DNA from: Antedon mediterranea
Taxonomy: Eukaryota > Echinodermata > Crinoidea > Comatulida > Antedonidae
DNA length: 64,000 bases
Assembly: GCF_964355755.1 (NCBI RefSeq)
Contig: NC_092673.1
Span: 20,465,001-20,529,000, forward strand
Direction: 5' to 3'
Positions 12,288-22,191 of this stretch are shown here, piece by piece (within the stretch, counting starts at the first letter, position 1; every line of letters starts with the position of its first letter). The notes under the pieces were generated by a model that saw only the letters and a list, made by a program, of their open reading frames with translations, was not told the DNA's origin and searched no databases. The translations under genes were made by a program, and so were the position numbers.

Positions 12288-13019
12288 GGTGACGGCAGTG
12301 TACTGGATAGCCCAGTATTATATTATATAACTGAATGTACACCTTACTTGTATTTCATGTTTGAAACAGTACAATTTCCATCTTTTTACATCCCTAAATT
12401 TCAACCTCTCTCTAAAAAAATTATCGGAACTAAAAAATCAACAAACAATCGTTAAAACAACTATAGAGGGCAGTATTTAGAGTATTTATTTATACGGTAA
12501 ATCATAGAGATATTATAAACTATAATATCTCTATGGGTAAATAAATACTGTAGTTAAATTATTATTATTGGACGTATATTAATAAATGTTGAAGCGGATG
12601 AGGTGTTAGGGTGATGCAGAGACGTTCGAAAAACAAACAAACAAGACATCTTAATACAGTACTGCTGTATCAATTTTATTTAGTATTATTTCTCAAAATA
12701 TGGCATTCATTTTGATGTCATTAAAAATAAATTATAAAACAACAGGAAAAAAATCTTTAATTACAGTATTTATATTAGTTCTCTATTCACAAATTACTTT
12801 TTTATATACTCTAGGAATGTAAATATTTAATATTCCAATGTTAATATCCTAAACACAGTAATGTGTTTAATCATGGAGGCCATGGCATAATGCAAAAATA
12901 TATAAATAAAAAATAAGGACTTCATTAAAATAATAAATTAACTATCACAATCAAGGAGAAAACATTTTTACTAAGCATAATGAAGGTAACTTCATGACTA
13001 GATACTTATAATAAAACCA
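12288..13019. other. Intergenic: TBC1D 5' region and RNF139-like 3' UTR
   Basis: The space separates two minus-strand genes. Its left edge must hold the 5' UTR and promoter of the TBC1D gene; no TATA box or initiator could be called with confidence. Its right edge is the 3' UTR of the RNF139-like gene. A minus-strand AATAAA (plus TTTATT near 12675) is a plausible polyadenylation signal. A long hairpin lies at 12481-12549. Confidence 0.6.
12481..12549. repeat. 69-bp imperfect palindrome (hairpin)
   Basis: AGTATTTATTTA at the left pairs with TAAATAAATACT at the right. Inside, ATAGAGATATTATA pairs with TATAATATCTCTAT across a 4-5 nt loop. The outer and inner arms are separated by unequal bulges. 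It is about 200 bp upstream of the TBC1D start codon. It may be a short MITE remnant or a transcribed hairpin; nothing in the sequence decides. Confidence 0.7.
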
Positions 13020-15899
13020 TCATTTGTCACAATTATCCAAAACTGATGACAATGAGGAGTCTGAATCCGAAAAATCTGAATCATCTATATAACCAAGTTG
13101 GTAATTTGTATTGTTTGTCATTTCACTTTGATGAACAATGATGACATCATTGGATGCTTTGGCACGCCTCCTTCTGCGCCTAATATTAGATTGTATTAAA
13201 CTATTAATACTATCTAAATCATTATGATCTAATGTTGCTTGTGTGGAATTGCTTGGCCCACTAGACGTGCTGTCAGTATTCTCTCTAGTTGTGCTCTGTT
13301 CCGCTGCAGCTTCCGCATCATTCACGTTATGTGGTTCTTCTGCAATAGGTTCTTCTTTCTTTTTGTCAGTTTCAATTTTATCTACAAGTTTTTTCTGACA
13401 CATTGGACAAACATCTTGTAAATACAGCCACTTGCGTAAACACATTCCATGGAACATATGTCCGCATGGCGTTATACGAGCCGTTAGTAATTCATGATAG
13501 CAAATGGCACAAACATCATCATGGTCTGTTAATTGACTCGCAGTTGCAAAAGGTAAATTGTTGATTTTAGTAACAGCAGTCCTACGATTTTGGAACATTT
13601 TCCAACCTTCTTTAGCTTGTACAAAAATATTAAAATACGCGTGTATACTCATCATAAACGCTCGTATTATACCACCGGATTCGAATAAAAGAATCCAGCC
13701 ACCATTAAAAAACAAAAAGACGCCAAAGAGAAATTCGATAATGCTTCCAGCTCCTTTTAAGTAGTAAACATAGTCATCAAGATTTTCCCAGTAGGTGTTA
13801 CAACAGGTATCAATCATAAAGAGTGTGTACACAGATGTTGTAACCAATACCTTGATACAGAGTTCAAGACAGAATGCGGAGACGGCCAGAATCCACGTAC
13901 TCATCTCGTATGACGTCCATAGAGAATAGAAAAGAAGAAATGGAATAACGAGAAGAAGAAGAGCTACGAACAAAACACGAGCGTGCCGTTTCCAAGACGT
14001 ATTTTGGGACGCGCCTAAAGATAGCATAACTTGGTTCAGCATGTTGTGAATAAAATGAAGAATTGCAGTAACAAGAAGACAGGAGTTTCTAAAAAGACGA
14101 ACCAATCGAGCGTGTCCTTCTAACTCTGTTAGACCTGTCTGAAGAGCTAGAATAAAAAACAAGACTGCTGAAACAGTCCCAATGTATTTTTCTTCATCAT
14201 CTGTACTTTTGATGATCATATGTATCAAACAACCAATGTGATTGGCTATCTTTGCAACAACTGCACTCATACCCAGTAGCATGATAAATGATCCACAACC
14301 AGCTATTGCAAACTCTGAAGCTACTCCTCTTAAAGTTGTCCAATTCCAATAAGCATTGATGTCGTTATTTAAATGTTCAATGCTAAAATAATGTCCGAGA
14401 GCTAACCACAATGCATTGCTTATCCAAAAAACTCTAAGCAACGTTGGTACATGCAAACGCTTCCATTCGTGTTCAAGCAACATTTGTAATCCTAAATCAT
14501 TACGGATAGTTCTCAGTTTTTGGAAGAATTCATTAAAGTGCAGCGTATCGCTTACAACTGTGAGCGACCAGATCCATATTATCAATACAGATACAGCCAC
14601 AGCAGAAGCAAACCACTGAAATGATGAAACTACTTTAAACTTAATTTCAAAGCCAGGTTCGTGACAATACACCGCAACTGAAACTGGTAAAAACATGATA
14701 AAGTTACAGAACGTGACTGCCCATGGCAAAAAGATACTGATGTGTTGACGTAGCAGCAAGGCAAACAAAGAGGCATACAATGCTTGAAGAAGAACATACA
14801 CAAATACATCTCTTGAAAATACAATCTGTGTTCTTTCTAAATGTCTCCATGTCTCTGGTTGTCTTTCTATAAACATGACATCCCATTGCTCTACTGTGTT
14901 ATTAGAATGCAGCTTTACCAGGAACTGTTCACTCCACCAATAGGATGCTTGCAGAAGACCACATGATATTATAAGAATGTATGCTTTTGAAAGTATTCTT
15001 GATGGTAGGATGAACACTAAGAATGCTAAATTAACCCCTAAAATAGTAAAACAAAGAATTGCATTATTAGATATTCTGTATCCATTACATAAATAGAATG
15101 TCTACACCAGTTTACAGACTGGAGTGCCGCGCTGTAATGAAAAAAAAAAAATTGTCAATACAGTACCATTTTTGATTGAAGTGAATAAATGATAGGCTAT
15201 TCAAAAAATTGTTTTAAATCGTTTTTTTCAAGAGAGTAATTTAATAATACTGTATATATCTTCTTTTTTTTTGTCTTATGTAGTATCGACCCACTTTTAT
15301 TTCTTCATCAATAAAATGTTCATTTACAATGCATTGCACATGAGTAATGTAATGATACAATACAATATAATTGACATTAAATAACTTTCAGTACATCTGA
15401 TATCTCACTCCTACCATTGCATTTTATATATAATAGTATAAGGAAGAAAAAAAAAATACTTTCCTCTATGTTATACACTCGTTTTTCAATCCTTAACAAT
15501 GTACATATAATTTACCACAGAATTCTTTATTTTATAACTCTTTTTATCTCTTTATGGCAATCAAATAAAAAAAAGTTATATTTTACTTTACCTATACTGT
15601 ATATATCTTTGTAACAGAATTCTGTTGTTGTTTTTTTGTACAGTTTTAACATTTTTAAACTTACAGTAGTTAATTATTTGATGGTCTGACTTACCTAGGA
15701 AACTTAAAATTAACTGTAATAATGGAAAAGTGTTGTTCACATTTAAAGGAGCACCTTCAGTTTCTGAAAACATTCCAATGAACTGCTTCCAACAATTAGA
15801 CATATTAAAAAATAGATTATTAAGAACAAATAAAAGAGGAACTCTCATTGCAATGGTTGCCATAGCTGGCAGATTCATCCTCATATTGGGTTCTTCCAT
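13020..15899 (-). CDS. RNF139/TRC8-like multi-pass RING-H2 E3 ubiquitin ligase, copy 1
   Basis: Two coding exons, 15899-15695 and 15037-13020, joined by a phase-1 intron with a GTAAGT donor, encode 740 residues. The N-terminal two thirds are a run of hydrophobic segments, matching the TRC8_N membrane region of this family. FMIDTCCNTYWENLDDYVYY is a conserved stretch just before the last helices. The RING-H2 domain starts near residue 578: CAIC, PCGH, MFHGMC, then CLRKWLYLQDVCPMC, with all eight zinc ligands present. The tail is acidic and Ser-rich with an RRRRRR stretch. RNF139 (TRC8) is an ER-membrane ligase acting in sterol-regulated and ER-associated degradation. I chose the ATG at 15899 because it aligns with the family N-terminus; a pyrimidine-rich acceptor at 15919-15930 indicates an upstream non-coding exon. 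A second, diverged copy lies head-to-head at 18133-20588. Confidence 0.94.
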
Positions 15900-16493
15900 T
15901 TTTATTTTAAAGCATCTTCTGAAAGGAAACATGAAAAATATACAGTAAGTGTTACACCTGGAAGGCTGTTATTAATTATAATTGCATTACTATTTAATAT
16001 ATTTTAATATTTACTGTAGGTCTAGAAATGCATGACAATATTACTTTAATATTATTAGAAAGTAAGATCATGAAGTTTTGGTTCAAATTTAATATATGCA
16101 TTGTCAATTTTACTTTGTTATTCCTTGTTTATTCCACACGGTGTTTACCAAACCTTTCTTTAGTTCACTACTAAATATATAGTACCTAGTCACTATAGCT
16201 AATGCAGTGCAGTTTATATTTATATAATAGATTAATGATAAACTTAATATCCCCAAAAAGGACGAATTGACTCCAAAAACACATACTGCAGCACATTTTA
16301 TGTGTACGCAGAGCCTCTCTAGCCTATGGCTAGGCAAAGCACAAACAAAGTAAAACAGCAGCCAACACACAGGCTTTTTTACAGTAGTTGTTTATTTTCT
16401 TTCTATCAATAAACTCTCTTCTTACAACCACAATTAAAATAAGCCTTATATAATTAATTAAAAATAATTACAAAATTGAAATAGTATACTTAC

Positions 16494-16640
16494 TATAAAA
16501 ACTATTCTAATTCATAACATTTAGGGGCGGCTGCTAGGCCTGCCATACGTGTCATCGTTATCGTCCTTTTCTCAGATGAAACGGCGCAACGGCGGTGGTG
16601 GCGATATAACACGTACACACACGATGAGTGCCTAGCCATT
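16494..16640 (-). promoter_or_regulatory. Possible non-coding first exon and promoter of RNF139-like copy 1
   Basis: On the minus strand a CpG-bearing stretch (GCCGTTGCGCC and neighbouring CGs near 16570-16600) is followed by a consensus donor GTAAGT at 16493-16488. The start-codon exon at 15899 is preceded by a good acceptor (CCTTTCAG ending at 15919), so an upstream exon is required if that acceptor is used. This stretch is the best local candidate. The 5' border is a guess. Confidence 0.35.
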
Positions 16641-17152
16641 GGAACAGTCCATTAGAATACAGGTAACATACTATAATAAACCATAACTTAATACTAACAA
16701 AATAATCATAAATTGCATATTTATCTTTCAATCCATTTGAAAATAATAAATTTAAATTACTCAATTAAGAAAAAACAAGAAAATACATTGCATAGTTAAG
16801 TAATCTCTAAAGTTTAAAAGGATTGTACCTTCAAAAAAAATAAACGCGCGTAAAATAAATGGTACAAGGCCGGCCGTAGCTACTCTACATTTAGAAATTC
16901 CCAATTTAACTTGTTGTGTAATATTTTATTATACAGTACAGTACAATTTTGACGTTTTTCAAAGTATATTTATTAAATAATATGAATTGTACAGGTACTA
17001 TTATTACTATATAGGAATCTAGACTAGCTTAGTTTTTCAGGTTATATTCATTTTGTTTTAGCTAGCTAGTAGTAGTAGTAGGCTAGGCTAGTAAGTAATG
17101 TATTCTAGTCTACTCTCCAGGCCAGGCCTACTTCTTAAGGGCCATTTTACTT

Positions 17153-17307
17153 TTAACCAGCCTTCTGTTCTCTGATCCTGGACTGGAGCTGCAGTGATAC
17201 TTGATAGCCTATAAAACCCCACTGATCTAGTCTTTTCTTGAAGCTATTCACAGAGGAAGCAGTTACCACATTATCAGCAGGAAGACCTTTGGTTGGGCCG
17301 TTGCATA
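17153..17307 (-). pseudogene. Non-LTR retrotransposon (LINE) remnant, ORF C-terminus
   Basis: The minus strand reads GLPADNVVTASSVNSFKKRL followed by DQWGF and a stop at 17153-17155. This matches the typical end of LINE reverse-transcriptase ORFs, where WNxLP..VV.A.SVNSFK.RLD precedes the terminus. Nothing upstream of residue GLP remains recognisable, so it is a 5'-truncated or decayed fragment in the space between the two RNF139-like genes. Confidence 0.7.
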
Positions 17308-17663
17308 TCCTGAAAATACGGTATATTTTATACCGTATTTTTTAGTACCCCATTTCTGCTAGGTATAACTCAAGTACTACCTTGGGTGGTCGTGTTAAAA
17401 TTCACCTTTTTTACCCAACCCGCCTTTCGATCCCCAATGGAAACAAGTTATTCCTTCCTTGCCCGATTAGAATTTGTTATTTTTGCCCGCACGATGGTAT
17501 AGCCTCTCCCATATTTTTTACAAGTTTTGCTAAATTATATTTCTATATAAATTTCTAAATCTGGCTGTCCTGTTTGTTGGACTTTTTTTTAATTTTCCCG
17601 AAATATTTCTTTTCCCGAAATATTTGTTTCCCCAAAACATTATTTGCAAATGTTGTGATGTTG

Positions 17664-17742
17664 TTTTTCATTGGCAGCAGAAATGGGTACCAAAAATACG
17701 GTATCAATAATTTGGGTACCCATTTCTGCTGCCAATGAAAAA
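17664..17742. repeat. Perfect 28-bp inverted repeat with 23-nt loop
   Basis: The left arm (17664-17691) contains CATTGGCAGCAGAAATGGGT, and its exact reverse complement lies at 17715-17742. The loop contains AATACGGTAT. A further TTGGCAGCAGAAA copy follows at about 17886, and AATACGGTAT/ATACCGTATT pairs are scattered from 17311 to 17880, including a compact hairpin at 17313-17340. The region looks like stacked short palindromic insertions. Confidence 0.8.
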
Positions 17743-18132
17743 ATACCGTATTTTATCCACAGATTTAGTGGGGAAAATACGGTATACAAAATACGGTATA
17801 TTTTTTATGAGCGCCGTTTTCCCATGGCAAAAATATACAGTATATATGGTATTAAAAAAATACCATATTAAATATGGTATTTACTTGGCAGCAGAAACAG
17901 GGCCATAGTGAGAAGAAGTCAGATCTGTACATAGGGATTTTAACTAAGTTTGCTTTTTAAACAATTTCATCAGCTGAGGCCCTTTTAACTAGACCACCAC
18001 TTCCTAGTTAGGCCTAGAGGAGTGCAGCAGTATAGAGTGAGTGAGTGAGTTTGTGCAAGCTGGTTAACGTTAATGATGATACACATACTAATTACTATGT
18101 TCTCCTTGTTGTACTTACTATAGATAATTAAC

Positions 18133-20588
18133 ATGGCTACATCACCAATAACAGAACAAATAATCATTGGAGTTCTGCGCTTACCAAGTGTGTTTATTCT
18201 TGAACATCTATATCATTTAGAAGAGACAGAAAATGCTACATATAATATTGTGAAATACATTGATATATGCATTTCCTTTGTTGGTGAGTAGAAATAGTTC
18301 CATTGATTATGTTAAATTTAAATTTGTTATATCCCTGGATCAAACACGTATGGAAACATACTCCCATAATGCAGCTAGTAATCAGCGCAAAGTTGTGTCT
18401 TGATCTAACCGGGTTCCCATTTAATACACCTGGGTGGGGAAAGGCAAATGTAAGTAATAATAATATGGCTTGCCTAAGGATACAAGTAATGTAGCGAGAG
18501 TTGGATTCGAACCACGACCTCATGATCAGTAATCAAGCGTCCAAACACTGTGCCACACATCCTTATCTCCATTGAGATACCCACAGCACTGAGCAATGTA
18601 ATTTTTTTCAGTAATTTATCCTATGGATTTAATTAATTTAACATTTTCGAAAATCCTTAGCATTTTGTTTTTTGGTAATATATGTTGTGGCGAAAGTAAA
18701 TTAATCGAATCATAGACAAATCATTTCAAATTATTTGTCTTATAAAATATTATAAATAGTTTGGTTTAAACTGCAATTACATAGCTATTTATTTGTCTTG
18801 TTTATATTTGTTAACACTAAATATTCAATCTTTTTTATAGGTTATGTTATTGCCTTGACACTTTTGGGTCTTCCTGTTCATCATTTGAAGTCCATCTACA
18901 AACACATTTCACCTTTGTTGTTTTTACTCTTTTCAAGAACATTGTTCACAATTTTTCAAGATGAACAAAATGAAGTTTTTAATTCTTATGTTAATATTGC
19001 TTTAACTGTCATGCATGGTTTTATTATTCTTTTGCTGGTGAAACATAATTATTTCGGGGTGATGACATGTTTGATAGTACCGATGATTAGTATGATGTTC
19101 ATGAATGAAAGTATAAAATCCTACCGGGTGTCATTTTGGGTTACTATGATCATCACTTTGCATTCTTTGGCACGTAAATTTAGGCCATTTATTAATATAT
19201 TTAATGATGGTTTATTGAAAGCAATGAATTTTTTTCAACAGCATAATATGATGTACTCAATTCCCTTTGTTTTAAAAGTGTTATTCGTACCTTCAGTATT
19301 TGCCTGTTTCTGGATAGTACAGTTTGCTATTAACTTTAGTTATCTTAATTTTGATGAAAATGCATTTAAAGATAGGTGGCTGATTATGGTGTTTGCTATG
19401 GCTGCTGACAGTTGTAAAAGTCTGTGGACTTTAATGGGTCTGTGTGCATTTGTGTCATATGCTGCATATTGTATACACAACGGTTGTAGAATCTATCTAA
19501 TGGGTTTCAACGGACAACATATACAATATACAGAACAGTTTAATGGCGCAATAGAGGGCATACTTTTCCTTTTCCTGGCCTTTCAAGCGCAACTATTATC
19601 TTCCGAACGGATACAAAAAATGTTTATAATAGGCATAGTGTTGTTTATTGTGTTATCTTCAACACTTGGCACATTGTATGAAATGGCAAATCCTGTGTTA
19701 TTACTATTGAGCTCAAGTAACAATAGGAATATTCTAGATCATGTGAGGGTACTTAGTTTTATTCTTGTTCTACTCGTCATTCCGGTAACCATGACCTACT
19801 ACTTTATTCAAGTTTTTAGCGCGGACATTTGGATTGTAATCATATCATTGGGTTGTTTGCTAACATCAATTAACACTCTAGGTTCCCTGATGGTTTACGT
19901 TTTGTTCATGATTGATAACTTCCGAAGTGAACCTTGGGAAAATCTTGACGATGTTGTGTACTTCATTCACGGTTTTGGTCATCTCGTGGAATTTATAGTA
20001 GCCATTTGGGGAGTTTGTTTAGGCGGTTTTGATGCACTTTCCGAATTAAGTATAAAAAATGGAACGTTTATACTTGTACACTTTTATTTTAATGTATGGC
20101 AGAGTGCAAGAAGCGGTTGGAAAAGTTTAAAGTTACGTAGAGGAGCAATGAAAAAAATCACAACGTTAAAGCAAGCAACTGTAGAAGAATTAAACTTGTT
20201 AGATGATGTTTGTCCAATCTGTTACGAGAAAATGGCAACTGCTAGAATCACACCATGCCTGCATTACTTTCATGGGGCATGCCTTAGAAAGTGGTTGTAC
20301 GTAAAGGATGAATGCCCCATGTGTCATAGGTCAATCAGTGAAGAGAACCTAAGGCAAGATACCGCTAATGGACAAAGCGAACAAGTGAGATTAAATAATT
20401 CTGTAGAATCAGTATTGAGGACGGAAGAAAATTCAACTGATGTGATTGAAGAAAATAGTACTGATGAAGTAGCACCAACTGTGTTGGAAGAAAGCACGGA
20501 CAATCTTAAAAGAACTACATTTGAACAAAACACTGATGGAGCAACAAGTACTACAATTGACCAAAGTACTGACAAAACATCTGAATAA
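18133..20588 (+). CDS. RNF139/TRC8-like multi-pass RING-H2 E3 ubiquitin ligase, copy 2
   Basis: Exon 1 is 18133-18283 (MATSPITEQIIIGVLRLPSV and onward) with donor GGTGAG. Exon 2 is 18841-20588 after the acceptor TTTTTTATAG. The phase-1 intron splits a Gly codon, and the product is 632 residues. An in-frame ATG at 18798 lies in the intron and is rejected as start. Many hydrophobic segments precede FMIDNFRSEPWENLDDVVYF, matching copy 1 at the same place. The RING-H2 domain begins near residue 508: CPIC, ARITPC, LHYFHGAC, then LRKWLYVKDECPMC, all ligands present. The C-terminal tail carries several ST-D repeats (NSTDVIEENSTDEV and similar). Expected role is ER-membrane ubiquitin ligation. The membrane region is strongly diverged from copy 1, so the duplication is old or this copy evolves fast. 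Confidence 0.93.
18484..18563 (-). repeat. tRNA-like sequence (SINE-type head) in intron of RNF139-like copy 2
   Basis: The minus strand shows an A-box-like TGGCACAGTGTTTGG and a canonical B box GGTTCGAATCC, with an anticodon-like hairpin between them. Acceptor arms do not pair, so it is not a functional tRNA. It abuts a family E fragment at 18564. Confidence 0.55.
18564..18660 (+). repeat. Dispersed repeat family E, tail fragment E1
   Basis: It matches the segment TATCTCCATTGAGATACCCA, then ACCCACAGCA, a T-run with CAGTAATTT, and CTATGGATTT. The same order is seen at 22440, 24390 and 25070. It lies in the intron of RNF139-like copy 2. Confidence 0.6.
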
Positions 20589-22191
20589 GCAATGTAACTA
20601 GAAGCTTGAATCCCACAAATATCAGATCTTTTTATCATAGTCCTCTAGAACTGTCAGTGTTCCCTTCCCGTTATTATAGACTGCTGGTGCACACCTTCCA
20701 TGCCATCCAATCCTTAAAGCCCTTTCTACACTATCAAACTGTATGTGTCAACAACATGTGATGTGGCCATATATGGATGTCATCACATTTAAGCACATCA
20801 CACTTTTTTTTTGTAAACTATTTTGATAGTGTAGACAGAGCTTTACTGATCATGCAACACCGTTTTCACCATACCATACAGACTACTCCCAACTACTGGG
20901 CCCAATTTGGATCTTGGTTATATCCATTTTATTTATAGTACCATATATTATTAAAAAGAAAAACAAGTCTTAAGACAATACATAGTTTTATTGAATAATG
21001 CTCAGAAGAATACATAACATTATATATTTGTATATTAGAAAGCTTTTAAATCTGTACAAAAGTAAATAAGAGGGCATGGCTTCCTAACATATGTTAAGGT
21101 TCAGTAGGTATAACACTGTATACAAGAAATAATTATGTACGTAGGTTTGTAAGGCCTACAAATATCCAATGATAAATCATACCAGGTATGTATCAACATA
21201 ACTTAATTTTGAAGTATGGTATAATATATTTTATTTTTTATAACAAAAATTAAATTTTAAAATGATGTTCTATGCTTATTGTAGTATTCCTTGTTTAACT
21301 TACTGTGACTCGCAAAAAGCCTTTAGGATTCATGGGGATGGCTACACCAGATATATTTACATTCAGTGTTGTATATTTCAATGGATTGGTTGTAAAAAAG
21401 ATTTATGAAACAAGAACCTTTGTTGTAGTTTATTGTACAAATATGAAAACACAAACAGCAGTTTATAATTTAGTAAAATAATACTGCAAGCCTAATAATA
21501 CATAATTGACAATAAACCTCCACCAGCAAACACAGTATCATTCGAATGACATATAGGCCTACACAATCATGGGGGCACCACTGTACTTTCTGTTGCTGCC
21601 GATAACAGTATATATAATTCTTTTGGCGCTAATTAATGCAGTTTTGTACCCACCCCTTTACATTACTCAAACTTGTTTCAATACTTCAGCCAACCTACTC
21701 ACAGGTTGTCTACAACATCCTGTAAGCATACAATTGTAAAAAATCGATATTTTTTTATTTATAACTATTTTTAATCAATTAATAAGTAAGCACACTTCAG
21801 AAATCCATCGCCAGCTTAGCTTTATGAAAATCATCACTACGGGGAGAACAATGGTGGCCGGCCATAACATGTGCAGTGGCGTGGCTCGTTTACCTAGTTG
21901 TATTGTGAAATATATTTTATCGAAAAAATTAAAACAGCTTTCAAAACTACATCAAAAATGTTTACAATACACATAACATTGATATTTGTTAGGGCATCAT
22001 CCATTCACCACTTTCTCTTACTCAAATTATAATATATTGTATTTGTATTGGTTGTAATATAAATAAGAATAACTGCTACTTTGAAGATCTCTTAGGACTA
22101 GGCTTTTTACTAGACTAATGTTGTGTTTATGTATGAAGGATATGAAAATTTAAAGGGAAGATCTCACTTCTGTGACAAGAGTAGCTTTGTT
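20589..22191. other. Convergent intergenic space: RNF139-like copy 2 and GLRX3 3' UTRs
   Basis: Both flanking genes end into this space, so it must contain both 3' UTRs and both polyadenylation sites. AATAAA on the plus strand near 21513 and on the minus strand near 21757 are candidates. Apart from a family C MITE (20713-20845) I see no other element and no coding exon. Confidence 0.55.
20713..20845 (+). repeat. MITE family C, copy C3
   Basis: TTA, AAGCCCTTTCTACACTATCA at the left and TTTTGATAGTGTAGACAGAG then CTTTA at the right. The core is shortened (one ATGTGGCCATATATGG block). Confidence 0.8.

Larger units (their letters stand above)
15900..18132. other. Shared 5' intergenic space between two divergent RNF139-like genes
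   Basis: About 2.2 kb separate the two start codons. The space contains the probable non-coding first exon of the minus-strand gene (16494-~16640), a CpG-containing patch near 16530-16620, a LINE remnant (17153-17307), and a cluster of AATACGGTAT-type inverted repeats with a perfect 28-bp inverted repeat (17664-17742). No TATA box is convincing. A single bidirectional regulatory region for both genes is possible but not shown. Confidence 0.55.

Noticed and set aside
15900-15932. Upstream in-frame ATG at 15932 for RNF139-like copy 1
   Set aside because: A pyrimidine-rich acceptor (CCTTTCAG, ending at 15919) lies between it and the ATG at 15899, so these codons are probably intronic.
18798-18840. 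ATG at 18798 as the start of RNF139-like copy 2
   Set aside because: It lies in intron sequence directly before a strong acceptor (TTTTTTATAG). The exon 18133-18283 supplies a start aligned to copy 1 and joins in phase.
20324-20638. Minus-strand open frame of 104 codons at the 3' end of RNF139-like copy 2
   Set aside because: Antisense shadow of the Ser/Thr/Asp-rich repeat tail.
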